Origin: SFTJ01 sp051871555
Lineage (GTDB): Bacteria > Bacteroidota > Bacteroidia > Bacteroidales > Muribaculaceae
DNA length: 56,491 nt
Reading direction: 5' to 3'
Assembly: GCA_051871555.1 (NCBI GenBank)
Contig: JBJECZ010000190.1
Location: 1 to 56,491 of the forward strand
Shown here: in pieces, positions 43,288-50,937 of the stretch
Layout of the letters: each line of letters starts with the position of its first letter
How positions within the stretch are numbered: position 1 is the stretch's first letter
The notes under the pieces: generated by a model
Told to the model about the DNA's origin: nothing
The model's input: only the letters and a program-made list of their open reading frames with translations
The model's database searches: none
Program-made: the position numbers and the translations under genes

Positions 43288-43321
43288 TGTGACTTATTTG
43301 CAAACCTACCTCGAAACATAT

Positions 43322-44053
43322 ATGAACCGACTAACAACTTTAATACTTGCAATAATTATGACAACAACATCGGCTTCGGCAATGGTTAACGAGCACGGCA
43401 AAGTGCTTGCAGTGAAAAAAATTGAACTGAACACTACAGCCATGAGCGACATACCCGCTTTGCTCGACCGCCTCAGCGTGGAGTTTAACGACGTGGACAT
43501 TGCCAACTGGCCCGAATATAACAAGCAGACACCCGTGGCACAATTCCGCATTGCCCACACCGGCAGCCACATTGTGATTAACTATCGCGCCACCGAAAGC
43601 AGCGTGGCATCAACCGCCAACGAGCTTGGCTGGAACGTGTGGGAAGACGCCTGCATGGAGTTTTTCTGCTCGCCTGCCGACGATGGCATCTACTACAACA
43701 TGGAGTGCAACTGCACCGGCTCGGTGCTGCTGTGCGGCGGCGCCCCCGGCACCGAACGTCCGGCTGCTCAGCCCGAGGTGCTCAACACCATCAAACGCTG
43801 GGCATCGCTCGGCCGCGAACCGTTTGCCGAACGCATTGGCACGTGCACTTGGCAAGTGGTGCTGGTGATTCCCACATCGGTGTTCTTCATGCACAATGTG
43901 GACAACCTCGACGGCAAATCGTTCCGCGCCAACTTCTATAAATGCGGCGACAAACTGCAACAGCCTCACTTCCTGTCGTGGAACGCAATCAACAACCCAA
44001 AGCCAAACTTCCACCTGCCGCAGTTTTTCGGCACAATCGTGTTTGAACGCTGA
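43322..44053 (+). CDS. Secreted carbohydrate-binding (CBM9-like) family protein
   Basis: The 243-residue protein has a signal peptide (1-20, TTSASA-M). The mature region matches the CBM9-like family found in Bacteroides. Visible are VAQFRIAHTGSHIVINYR, then NVWEDACMEFFCSPADDG with the typical W-x-D-x-x-x-E-x-F core, and a C-terminal FRANFYKCGD...FLSWNAI...PNFHLPQFFGTIVF. Such proteins are beta sandwiches thought to bind sugars at the cell envelope, but a ligand is not shown. It is transcribed alone. Confidence 0.82.
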   Translation: MNRLTTLILAIIMTTTSASAMVNEHGKVLAVKKIELNTTAMSDIPALLDRLSVEFNDVDIANWPEYNKQTPVAQFRIAHTGSHIVINYRATESSVASTANELGWNVWEDACMEFFCSPADDGIYYNMECNCTGSVLLCGGAPGTERPAAQPEVLNTIKRWASLGREPFAERIGTCTWQVVLVIPTSVFFMHNVDNLDGKSFRANFYKCGDKLQQPHFLSWNAINNPKPNFHLPQFFGTIVFER

Positions 44054-44136
44054 TGCCACAACACCGTTTTTTTATAAAACTGCTGATTTTTAAGATTTTT
44101 TTTTGAAAAAAACAACGTAATAAGGTGCAAAAGCAA

Positions 44137-44144
44137 TACCTTTG
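44137..44144 (+). promoter_or_regulatory. -7 box (TACCTTTG) before the FKBP gene pair
   Basis: It fits TAnnTTTG and lies about 90 bp before the start at 44235. No -33 box at the normal distance. Confidence 0.5.
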
Positions 44145-44234
44145 CACATGCGAAAATAACAATGTGAGGGTTGGCGGCAAATGCCTACCCCACATTATTG
44201 TGTAATATATTATCTTACAACAGATTTAAACTAA

Positions 44235-44825
44235 ATGGACAAACTCAGTTACGCCCTCGGCTTGAGCATGGGTCACAACTTCCTTGCATCAGGCATCAAA
44301 TCACTCCAATACGACGATTTTGCCGCAGGAGTGAAAGCCGTGTATGAAGGCGGCGAAAAGCAAATGACCTTCGACGAAGCCAAACAAATCATACAAGACT
44401 TCTTCACCAAACTCGAAGGCGAAGCAGCCGAGAAAAACAAGCAAGCCGGCGAGGCTTTCCTTGCCGAAAACAAAAAGCGCTACGGCGTGCACGTCACCGA
44501 CAGCGGCTTGCAATACGAAATCAAGAAGGAAGGCGAAGGCAATCCGCCCGAAGCCAAGGACAGCGTAACGGTGCACTACACCGGCACACTCATCGACGGT
44601 CGCGTATTCGACAGCTCGGTGCAGCGCGGCGAGCCAGCCACCTTCGGCGTCACACAAGTGATTCCGGCTTGGGTGGAAGCCCTGCAAATGATGAAGCCGG
44701 GTGCCGAATGGCGCATCTATTGCCCATCACACATCGCCTACGGCCCTAACGGCGCAGGCGGCATGATTGGCCCTAACGAAACCCTCATCTTCGACATCCA
44801 ACTCATTGCTGTGAACCGCAACTGA
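44235..44825 (+). CDS. FKBP-type peptidyl-prolyl isomerase (cytosolic form)
   Basis: The 196-residue protein has an N-terminal helical dimerisation domain of the FkpA/Mip type (about 1-85, SYALGLSMGHNFL...FDEAKQIIQDFF). A C-terminal FKBP domain (about 105-196) follows, with VTVHYTGTLIDGRVFDSS, a VIPAWVEALQMMKPGAEW loop and HIAYGPNGAGGMIGPNETL. The start shows no signal peptide, so it probably works in the cytoplasm. A lipoprotein relative follows 55 bp downstream, giving a cytosolic and an exported isomerase in one unit. Confidence 0.93.
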   Translation: MDKLSYALGLSMGHNFLASGIKSLQYDDFAAGVKAVYEGGEKQMTFDEAKQIIQDFFTKLEGEAAEKNKQAGEAFLAENKKRYGVHVTDSGLQYEIKKEGEGNPPEAKDSVTVHYTGTLIDGRVFDSSVQRGEPATFGVTQVIPAWVEALQMMKPGAEWRIYCPSHIAYGPNGAGGMIGPNETLIFDIQLIAVNRN

Positions 44826-44880
44826 TTGGGCTCGGACAACGAAATACAAACAAATTAAACAAACATAAATAAAGAAACAA

Positions 44881-45723
44881 ATGAAAAAAATTCTGTCAAT
44901 GGCAGCAGCAGCACTCTTGCTGGTTAGCTGCAATGGTAACGCAAGCAAAAACGAAACCCTGAGCGACTCTATCAGCAACCTCATGGGCGAAATGTATGGC
45001 TACGGCATCGCCAGCCAAATGAAAAACAGCCCTGACTCTGCAAAGTTCGACAAGGCTGCATTCATTCAAGGCATGGAAATGGTTGCTAACATCGATACTG
45101 CCGAAATGAGCAAACTGCAAGGTATGCAACTCGGCATGCAATTGGCTCAAATGCAAATGCAACTCAAGCAACAACAAAAGGTTGACTTCGACAAGAAAAA
45201 GTTCATCGAAGCATTCAAGAAGGCTTTCAGCAGCGACTCGCTCAAAGACCCTCAAATGCTGCAAATGCAACTTATGCCTATGATTGAACGCGCCTCGCGC
45301 GAAGCTAAGCTCAACGACCCTGTTGCCAAGAAAAACAAGGCTGACGGCGAAGCTTACGCTGCAAAGATGGTGAAGGAAGGCTACAGCAAAACCGAAAGCG
45401 GTCTCGTTTACAAGGTGCTTGCCGAAGGTAGCGGCGAAAACTTCACTGCCGACCAACAAATCGACCTCAAGTATGAAGGCAAGCTCATCGACGGCAAGGT
45501 GTTCGACTCGACTAACGGCGACGAAACTCGCGCCCTATCACCAAACGGTGTTGTTCCAGGTTTCCGCGAAGCCCTGTTGATGATGAAGCCGGGTGCTAAG
45601 ATGATTGTTGTTATCCCTGGCGACTTGGCTTACGGTGCCGACGGCCGTGGCGGCATGATTGGCCCGAACGCTACACTGGTGTTCACTATCGAAACCATCG
45701 GCGTTCACGAAGTGAAGAAGTAA
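44881..45723 (+). CDS. FKBP-type peptidyl-prolyl isomerase lipoprotein
   Basis: The 280-residue protein has a lipobox LLLVSC (Cys17), so it is membrane-anchored in the envelope. The N-terminal helical domain (about 25-165) is rich in Gln, Met and Lys (MQLGMQLAQMQMQLKQQQK-type stretch near 81-100). The FKBP domain (about 185-280) contains IDLKYEGKLIDGKVFDST, VVPGFREALLMMKPGAKM and DLAYGADGRGGMIGPNATL. It should assist folding of exported proteins. It probably shares a transcript with the preceding FKBP gene. Confidence 0.93.
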   Translation: MKKILSMAAAALLLVSCNGNASKNETLSDSISNLMGEMYGYGIASQMKNSPDSAKFDKAAFIQGMEMVANIDTAEMSKLQGMQLGMQLAQMQMQLKQQQKVDFDKKKFIEAFKKAFSSDSLKDPQMLQMQLMPMIERASREAKLNDPVAKKNKADGEAYAAKMVKEGYSKTESGLVYKVLAEGSGENFTADQQIDLKYEGKLIDGKVFDSTNGDETRALSPNGVVPGFREALLMMKPGAKMIVVIPGDLAYGADGRGGMIGPNATLVFTIETIGVHEVKK

Positions 45724-45762
45724 TATCTCACACGCCGCACGATTGCGGCTATCACACATAAT

Positions 45763-45810
45763 CGGGGGCTGTGCCAGTTTCAGGCGCAGCCCTCGATGCT
45801 TTTTTATTTA
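45763..45810 (+). terminator. Terminator of the FKBP pair
   Basis: CGGGGGCTGTGCC (45763-45775), loop AGTTTCA, GGCGCAGCCCTCG (45783-45795), then a T tract. A smaller hairpin GCCGC/GCGGC precedes it at 45734-45748. Confidence 0.85.
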
Positions 45811-46032
45811 CCCATGTAGCCTATGGGGTGCAACCGCAGGATTGGCAGATGACGCCAAAAATTCACAAATTCATCGCAATTTTTACCTCAAAAAACAAAC
45901 AGCCATCATCGGCAAAAATTTTTAAATTTCATATATTACACTAAATCAATCGTTTAATTATTTTGTAATGATTACAAAATGTTAAATTACAAGTTAATTT
46001 TGGTAAATCATATATTAAACACCGTAAAACCT
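45811..46032. other. AT-rich gene-free stretch upstream of the 940-residue protein gene
   Basis: CCCAT/ATGGG (45812-45829) forms a short hairpin. The rest is A/T-rich without coding potential and leads into the promoter at 46033. Confidence 0.4.
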
Positions 46033-46063
46033 ATTGCAAATGAATTTTTCGATATTACCTTTG
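46033..46063 (+). promoter_or_regulatory. Promoter of the 940-residue secreted protein gene
   Basis: ATTG (46033-46036), 19 bp, TACCTTTG (46056-46063). Transcription from about 46070 gives a leader of roughly 180 nt. Confidence 0.65.
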
Positions 46064-46069
46064 CATCGA

Positions 46070-46252
46070 CGATAAGAGCGCCTTAGTCTTAATTTAATAC
46101 TTGATAAGTTTTTAGTTGATTAGAGATAAGGACAGCGCGGAACACTTGATAGGACAAAAAAACAATCCGAAAAAAAATACAGCTAAGCAGTCGCTCTTGT
46201 CAGAAGAGAAATTTATTAGTAATCGAACTTTAATTTTAATTTATCACTCGCT
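46070..46252 (+). promoter_or_regulatory. Long 5' leader with end-to-end complementarity
   Basis: AAGAGCG (46074-46080) near the 5' end can pair with CGCTCTT (46192-46198), closing a loop of about 110 nt. GCGCCTTAG (46078-46086) repeats part of the 16-bp repeats at 3145 and 3182. No small ORF or known riboswitch was recognised. Confidence 0.35.
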
Positions 46253-49075
46253 ATGAGAAGATTATTTATTAGTGCAATTGTTATCTTGAGCTTTGTTGCA
46301 AATCAAAACGCATGGGCAAACGGCGGTTTGCGCACTGGCGGCAAGTCACTCACCGAACAAAATCGCGATTCCGACCTCAAATTGTATATCGAAAGCATCT
46401 GCGGCGGCACGCTCAGCGACACCAGCGTTTCTTTCAGCAACTCAAAGACTCCGGCAAACAAAGTTGGCGACGTTTACTTTGTAGGCATCAACCACTACTG
46501 GAAAGGCGTCAACGCAAGCCCATACAACGCCTACACTCAAATCAACGAAGGCGTTGAAAAGATTGAGAAAGTGAACGACGATTGCAAGCAAACCACCTCG
46601 TCGGGTACATTCTACACCCACGAAGCCAAGAACGCTAACAAATTCTTCTTCATATCGCGTCGCGACAACCGCGGCAAAGGCACATCATACAGCCTCGCAT
46701 TTCAATGGTACGACGAATGGAGCTACGTTGAAAACACCAGCAACGGCTACGACCAGCTCACTGCTTGCTATGCCAAGCTCAAGGACGGCGCTCCTTTCTT
46801 CTCGCCTCACAACTGCGACACTTCGCTCGAAACCAACCACTACATCTCGCTCAACGACCCCAACGCCGACGACGAAGAATCAATGAAGGGATACAACTTC
46901 ACTGCTTTCCTCTACATTCCAAAGTTTGTGAACACCTCAAGCTCGGAAAAAGAGTTTAAAACAGGCGAATACACCTACAACTACAACCCAAAAACAATCT
47001 ACGTTAACCCTTCACAAAATGGCAAAAACGGCACATTCTATGTGAAGAATAGCGATGGCACTTACACCGAAAAAAGTTTTTATTACTCAACAAAAAGCAA
47101 AAACGGCGGCACAAAGACCACTGTTTATGAGAAAGAAGAAACAGAAGTTACCGTTACGGTTCCTGCCAACACTGTTCCTTATGTGTTCTTCTACACCGTT
47201 AACCTCAGCGGCGCACGCAGCGAGAAACACGCAATAACTTCGCAATTCGATTGCCCTTACGACGTCACACTCAACTGGACATCGGCTTTCGACAAATACA
47301 AGAGCCAAATTCCGTCGACAAAATACGACGGCATGAAGGAGCACTACATCCTCGAGCGCTCTTACGACAAAATCTCGTGGGAAACCATCGAAGGCATCAA
47401 CGACATTGAAGGCAACGACATGGCATCGTCGAGCGCCAAGACCTACACCGACAGCAACCTCAAGGACTTCAACGAAACCACAGCAAAGATTGGTTACACC
47501 GTATACTATCGCCTCACATCGGTTATTCAAAAGAGCAACGGCACCGAAATGGCACGCCGCACCGCTCCCGAAGTCATCACCGTTAACATTCCCGGTTCAT
47601 CGCCATTCTCGCTCACTCTCAAGGAAGACAGCAAATCAATCTACAACCCGGGCAATATAACCAGCGACGGCGAATACATTGAAGGCAACAACATCTTCAC
47701 AAACACCATCATTGCAACCGAAACCGACGACCACGACGACGTGATTCTCACCACCGGTGCCAAGCTCGAACTCACCCGCAAAGACGCCGGCAAGGACAAC
47801 CTGTTGGTTGTGAGCAGCTACACCGTAACCAACGCCTCGATGACCCTCTCGGAACTCGCTTCGAAAATCGGGTTGAACGGCATCTTCACCGAATCGGTTA
47901 AGACCCTTCCGGGCATCAAGACCGACTCTTCTTACCAGCTCCGCCTGAAAATAGGCAGCGACGTAATCTACTCGAACATCGTAGACATCGTAGGCTCGAA
48001 GGTTAGCAACCAATCGGTGGGCGTTCACCGCTCGGGCACTCCCGACAGCGAAACCTGCGCCGAAACCGAATTGTTCCACAACGAAGTGTCGTTCACTCCT
48101 GCCAACACCGGCATAGGCACCGGCTACTACATCTACTGCAACGGCGAAAAAGTGATGACCCTTGTTGACGGCGGCAACCGCAAGTTCACCGACGAAAACG
48201 GAAAAGAATACGCCGAGGATGCCAACGGCACACTCACCGTGGTGCACTACTCCGAAGCAGCTCCAATAGCTGTTGGCGAAACCGGCGACAGCGATATGGC
48301 AAGCTTCAGCTACTCGGTGGTTCATTTCGACGACAAAGGCAACACCTACGGCAGCGAAGCAATCAACGCCGAATACACCGGCTCTAACGAAGAATTGGTG
48401 GTTAACATCCCTCACAAGACTTCGAAGCTGGGCATGCACTACAACCTCGCTTTCATACGCCCAATCATCAACTGGGAAGTTCAGCAATCCACCGCCGACG
48501 TGGCTCAACCAATTGCCTACCAAGTTTGGCGTAAGGTTGAAAAGGCCCAATTCGAGCTCAACAACGAGCCAAGCACCGGCGCTGCAGGCAACGTGAACGA
48601 AGACGCCCTCGGCACTTTCGAAATGGTGGCTGAAGTTGAAAGCAACGTTCATCAATTTGCCGACGACATTTACTATGCCCGTCGCCAACAAACATCCACT
48701 GGAACCACTCAAATCGCTGAAGACGAGATTCGCCCGGTATCTTACTACGTGAAGGCTATCTATAGCGACGACGACGAAGTGGCTCAAAACGAAAAGGAGA
48801 AAAACTCCTACGTGATTGCAGTGGAAGCATCGGAAGGTGGCATCTTCACAGCCATCGACGACGTACAAACCGAAGGCATTTCGGTTGAGGTACGCGACAA
48901 CCACATCATCGTTACCGGCATCGAAGGCACAATCAACGTCTACAACGCCGCCGGCCAACTGGCAGCAACAGCCCATGGCGACGGCAACGTGACCGAAATC
49001 GACGCTACCGGTTTCAACGGAGTATATGTGGTTAAAGCACAGAACATGATATCAACAAAAGTACTTATCAAGTGA
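46253..49075 (+). CDS. Large secreted protein of unknown function with T9SS-type sorting domain
   Basis: The 940-residue protein has a signal peptide (1-22, QNAWA-NGG). The body is beta-rich, with fibronectin- or Ig-like segments, for example PYDVTLNWTSAFDKYK near 338-353 and VYYRLTSVIQKSNGTE near 421-436. The C-terminal domain starts TAIDDVQTEG (about 866) and ends in NGVYVVKAQNM...KVLIK, matching the sorting domains of the three C10 proteases. It is therefore probably sent to the surface by type IX secretion. No catalytic motif is recognised. It is Asn/Thr/Lys-rich and transcribed alone, with a strong promoter and terminator, which fits an abundant surface protein. Confidence 0.7.
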   Translation: MRRLFISAIVILSFVANQNAWANGGLRTGGKSLTEQNRDSDLKLYIESICGGTLSDTSVSFSNSKTPANKVGDVYFVGINHYWKGVNASPYNAYTQINEGVEKIEKVNDDCKQTTSSGTFYTHEAKNANKFFFISRRDNRGKGTSYSLAFQWYDEWSYVENTSNGYDQLTACYAKLKDGAPFFSPHNCDTSLETNHYISLNDPNADDEESMKGYNFTAFLYIPKFVNTSSSEKEFKTGEYTYNYNPKTIYVNPSQNGKNGTFYVKNSDGTYTEKSFYYSTKSKNGGTKTTVYEKEETEVTVTVPANTVPYVFFYTVNLSGARSEKHAITSQFDCPYDVTLNWTSAFDKYKSQIPSTKYDGMKEHYILERSYDKISWETIEGINDIEGNDMASSSAKTYTDSNLKDFNETTAKIGYTVYYRLTSVIQKSNGTEMARRTAPEVITVNIPGSSPFSLTLKEDSKSIYNPGNITSDGEYIEGNNIFTNTIIATETDDHDDVILTTGAKLELTRKDAGKDNLLVVSSYTVTNASMTLSELASKIGLNGIFTESVKTLPGIKTDSSYQLRLKIGSDVIYSNIVDIVGSKVSNQSVGVHRSGTPDSETCAETELFHNEVSFTPANTGIGTGYYIYCNGEKVMTLVDGGNRKFTDENGKEYAEDANGTLTVVHYSEAAPIAVGETGDSDMASFSYSVVHFDDKGNTYGSEAINAEYTGSNEELVVNIPHKTSKLGMHYNLAFIRPIINWEVQQSTADVAQPIAYQVWRKVEKAQFELNNEPSTGAAGNVNEDALGTFEMVAEVESNVHQFADDIYYARRQQTSTGTTQIAEDEIRPVSYYVKAIYSDDDEVAQNEKEKNSYVIAVEASEGGIFTAIDDVQTEGISVEVRDNHIIVTGIEGTINVYNAAGQLAATAHGDGNVTEIDATGFNGVYVVKAQNMISTKVLIK

Positions 49076-49102
49076 TTTACTAATAAATAATTGATTTTGA
49101 GG

Positions 49103-49140
49103 AAAAAGCGGTGTCTGCGACAGATACCGCTTTTTTTGTG
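49103..49140. terminator. Strong bidirectional terminator between the large secreted protein gene and xerD
   Basis: AAAAAGCGGTGTCTG (49103-49117), loop CGA, CAGATACCGCTTTTT (49121-49135), one mismatch, with T tracts in both directions. Confidence 0.9.
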
Positions 49141-49168
49141 TTTTTTATGAAGAAGATGATGATAAACG

Positions 49169-50086
49169 TCACTTATGCGAGGCGTTGCGCGGATGGTGAT
49201 TGAGAATTTCGCTGCGCAGCGTCGAACGGTCGATGTGCACATACACCTCGGTGGTGGTTATCGACTCGTGCCCAAGCATCTGCTGTATGGCACGCAAGTT
49301 GGCTCCGCCCTCAAGCAGATGCGTGGCAAAGCTGTGGCGCAGGGTGTGCGGACTCACCGTTTTCTTTATTCCCGCCAAGGCACACAAATCTTTGATTATG
49401 TAAAACACCATCACGCGCGACAATGCGCTGCCGCGACGGTTCAAGAACAGCACATCTTCGCTGCCGCGCTTCACTGTCATGTGGTTGCGCACCTCGCTTT
49501 TGTAGCGGTCGATGCACTCCAGTGCCACGTCGGAGATGGGCACCAGCCGCTGCTTGTCGCCCTTGCCAAGCACTATCACATAACCCTCGCTGGCAAACAC
49601 CTGCGACAAGCGCAGGGCAATCACCTCGCTAACGCGCAGCCCGCAGCCGTAGAGCGTCTCAATGATGGCATGATTGCGCACACCTTCGGGCGTAGACATA
49701 TCAATCATGTCAATCATAGCATCAATCTCGTCGACGCTGAGCACGTCGGGCAAGTGGCGCCCGATGCGTGGAGCCGGCAACAGCTCCGATGGGTTGCGGT
49801 CGATATAGCCTTCGATTTGCAAATAACGCATAAAACTTTTTATGCCCGACACGATGCGTGCCTGCGAACGCGGCTGTATGCCTACGTCAATCAGAGCACA
49901 CACAAAGTTTTCGAGCATCAGCTCGTCAACATCGTGTAAATCAACACCTTCGCCATCGATATAGCTGAGCAACTTGCCTACATCGCGACTGTAGTTCTCG
50001 GCAGTGTTTGCCGACAATCCACGCTGCAACCGCAGGTAAGCCACATAGCTGTCCATCACCCTCGATATGTTGGTTATCTCTCGCAT
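49169..50086 (-). CDS. xerD: Tyrosine recombinase XerD
   Basis: The 305-residue protein starts at MREITNI (ATG 50086). The N-terminal SAM-like domain has LRLQRGLSANTAENYSRD. The catalytic domain has all residues of tyrosine recombinases: Arg151 (GCGLRVSE), Lys175 (GKGDKQR), His247-x-x-Arg250 (SPHTLRHSF), His273 (LGHESI) and nucleophile Tyr282 (EVYVHID). Size and the lack of neighbouring mobile genes point to the housekeeping recombinase that resolves chromosome dimers, not a phage integrase. It is divergent from rdgB across a 104-bp gap. Confidence 0.93.
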   Translation of the reverse strand: MREITNISRVMDSYVAYLRLQRGLSANTAENYSRDVGKLLSYIDGEGVDLHDVDELMLENFVCALIDVGIQPRSQARIVSGIKSFMRYLQIEGYIDRNPSELLPAPRIGRHLPDVLSVDEIDAMIDMIDMSTPEGVRNHAIIETLYGCGLRVSEVIALRLSQVFASEGYVIVLGKGDKQRLVPISDVALECIDRYKSEVRNHMTVKRGSEDVLFLNRRGSALSRVMVFYIIKDLCALAGIKKTVSPHTLRHSFATHLLEGGANLRAIQQMLGHESITTTEVYVHIDRSTLRSEILNHHPRNASHK

Positions 50087-50091
50087 CTCAA

Positions 50092-50133
50092 CCACAAATT
50101 TATCGCATATTTGTGGATTTTACACTATCTTTG
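50092..50133. promoter_or_regulatory. Divergent xerD/rdgB promoter region with an inverted repeat
   Basis: CCACAAAT (50092-50099) and ATTTGTGG (50109-50116) form a perfect 8-bp inverted repeat with a 9-bp spacer. A minus-strand box TAAATTTG (50102-50095) can serve xerD. A plus-strand TATCTTTG (50126-50133) lies 58 bp before the rdgB start. Confidence 0.5.
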
Positions 50134-50190
50134 TAAACACAAAAACCAAACACTCCAACGAAAAATTAAATAAGAGAATCATTTTTTTCG

Positions 50191-50772
50191 ATGAAAGATA
50201 TTGTATTCGCCACCAACAATGCGCACAAACTCAAAGAACTGCGCGAAATAGCCGCCGGCAAACTGAACGTGTTAAGCCTAAGCGACATCGGCTGCCACGA
50301 CGACATTCCCGAAACAGCCCCTACCATCGAGGGTAACGCAAAAATCAAAGCCGACTACATCAAGCAGCACTACGGCTACGACTGCTTTGCCGACGACACC
50401 GGGCTTGAAGTGAGTGCACTCAATGGTGCTCCGGGCGTCTACTCGGCTCGCTATGCCGGCAACGACTGCAACAGCGAACACAACATCGACCTGCTGCTGC
50501 ACAATCTCGACGGCATCACCGACCGCTCGGCACAGTTTCGCACATGCATAGCACTGCGCCAAGCCGACGAAACACTGCTGTTTGAAGGCATTGTGAAAGG
50601 CAAAATACTCACTGAACGCCACGGCACCATGGGCTTTGGCTACGACAGCGTGTTTGCGCCCGACGAAGCCGACGGCCGCTCGTTTGCCCAGATGAATGCC
50701 GACGAGAAAAACGCCATCAGCCACCGCGGCCGCGCCACACGCCTGCTTATGGACTATCTGCTCAACCAATAA
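50191..50772 (+). CDS. rdgB: RdgB/HAM1 family non-canonical purine NTP pyrophosphatase
   Basis: The 193-residue cytosolic enzyme removes dITP, XTP and similar nucleotides. Diagnostic segments: FATNNAHKLKELREI (6-20), TIEGNAKIKA, CFADDTGLEVSALNGAPGVY with the catalytic Asp, SARYAG, GFGYDSVFAPDE and AISHRGRA. Length is normal. It is transcribed from a divergent region shared with xerD; the next gene has a separate promoter. Confidence 0.95.
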   Translation: MKDIVFATNNAHKLKELREIAAGKLNVLSLSDIGCHDDIPETAPTIEGNAKIKADYIKQHYGYDCFADDTGLEVSALNGAPGVYSARYAGNDCNSEHNIDLLLHNLDGITDRSAQFRTCIALRQADETLLFEGIVKGKILTERHGTMGFGYDSVFAPDEADGRSFAQMNADEKNAISHRGRATRLLMDYLLNQ

Positions 50773-50876
50773 TACAGCATCTGCCAAATTCTTGCACGAG
50801 GCTTGGCAAACGATTGCTCTACAATAGCATAATCTTATTATCTTATAGCACAATATTCTTTTGCTGAGCCTATTCG

Positions 50877-50908
50877 GTTGCTCATTAAGGCAATAATTGC
50901 TATATTTG
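50877..50908 (+). promoter_or_regulatory. Promoter of the sulfatase-sialidase operon; decides its start
   Basis: GTTG (50877-50880), 20 bp, TATATTTG (50901-50908). An in-frame TTG at 50878 is the -33 element itself, so the start is ATG 50938. Confidence 0.7.
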
Positions 50909-50937
50909 TAGAAACAAAACAAAAACCTCAAAGCAAA

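Noticed and set aside
47636..48976. Long antisense ORF of 446 codons opposite the large secreted protein gene, and similar ones at 51139-52473 and 53817-55154
   Set aside because: They have no recognisable family and mirror strong coding frames on the plus strand with signal peptides, promoters and motifs. They arise from the codon bias of GC-containing genes.
49169..50086. Phage or transposon integrase
   Set aside because: The size, intact XerD motifs and position between housekeeping genes without attachment repeats or mobile genes favour chromosomal XerD.
50878..50937. Upstream TTG start for the sulfatase
   Set aside because: The TTG is the -33 promoter element. The signal peptide begins at ATG 50938. 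The same reasoning removes the upstream starts at 10738, 24448, 26542 and 6388.
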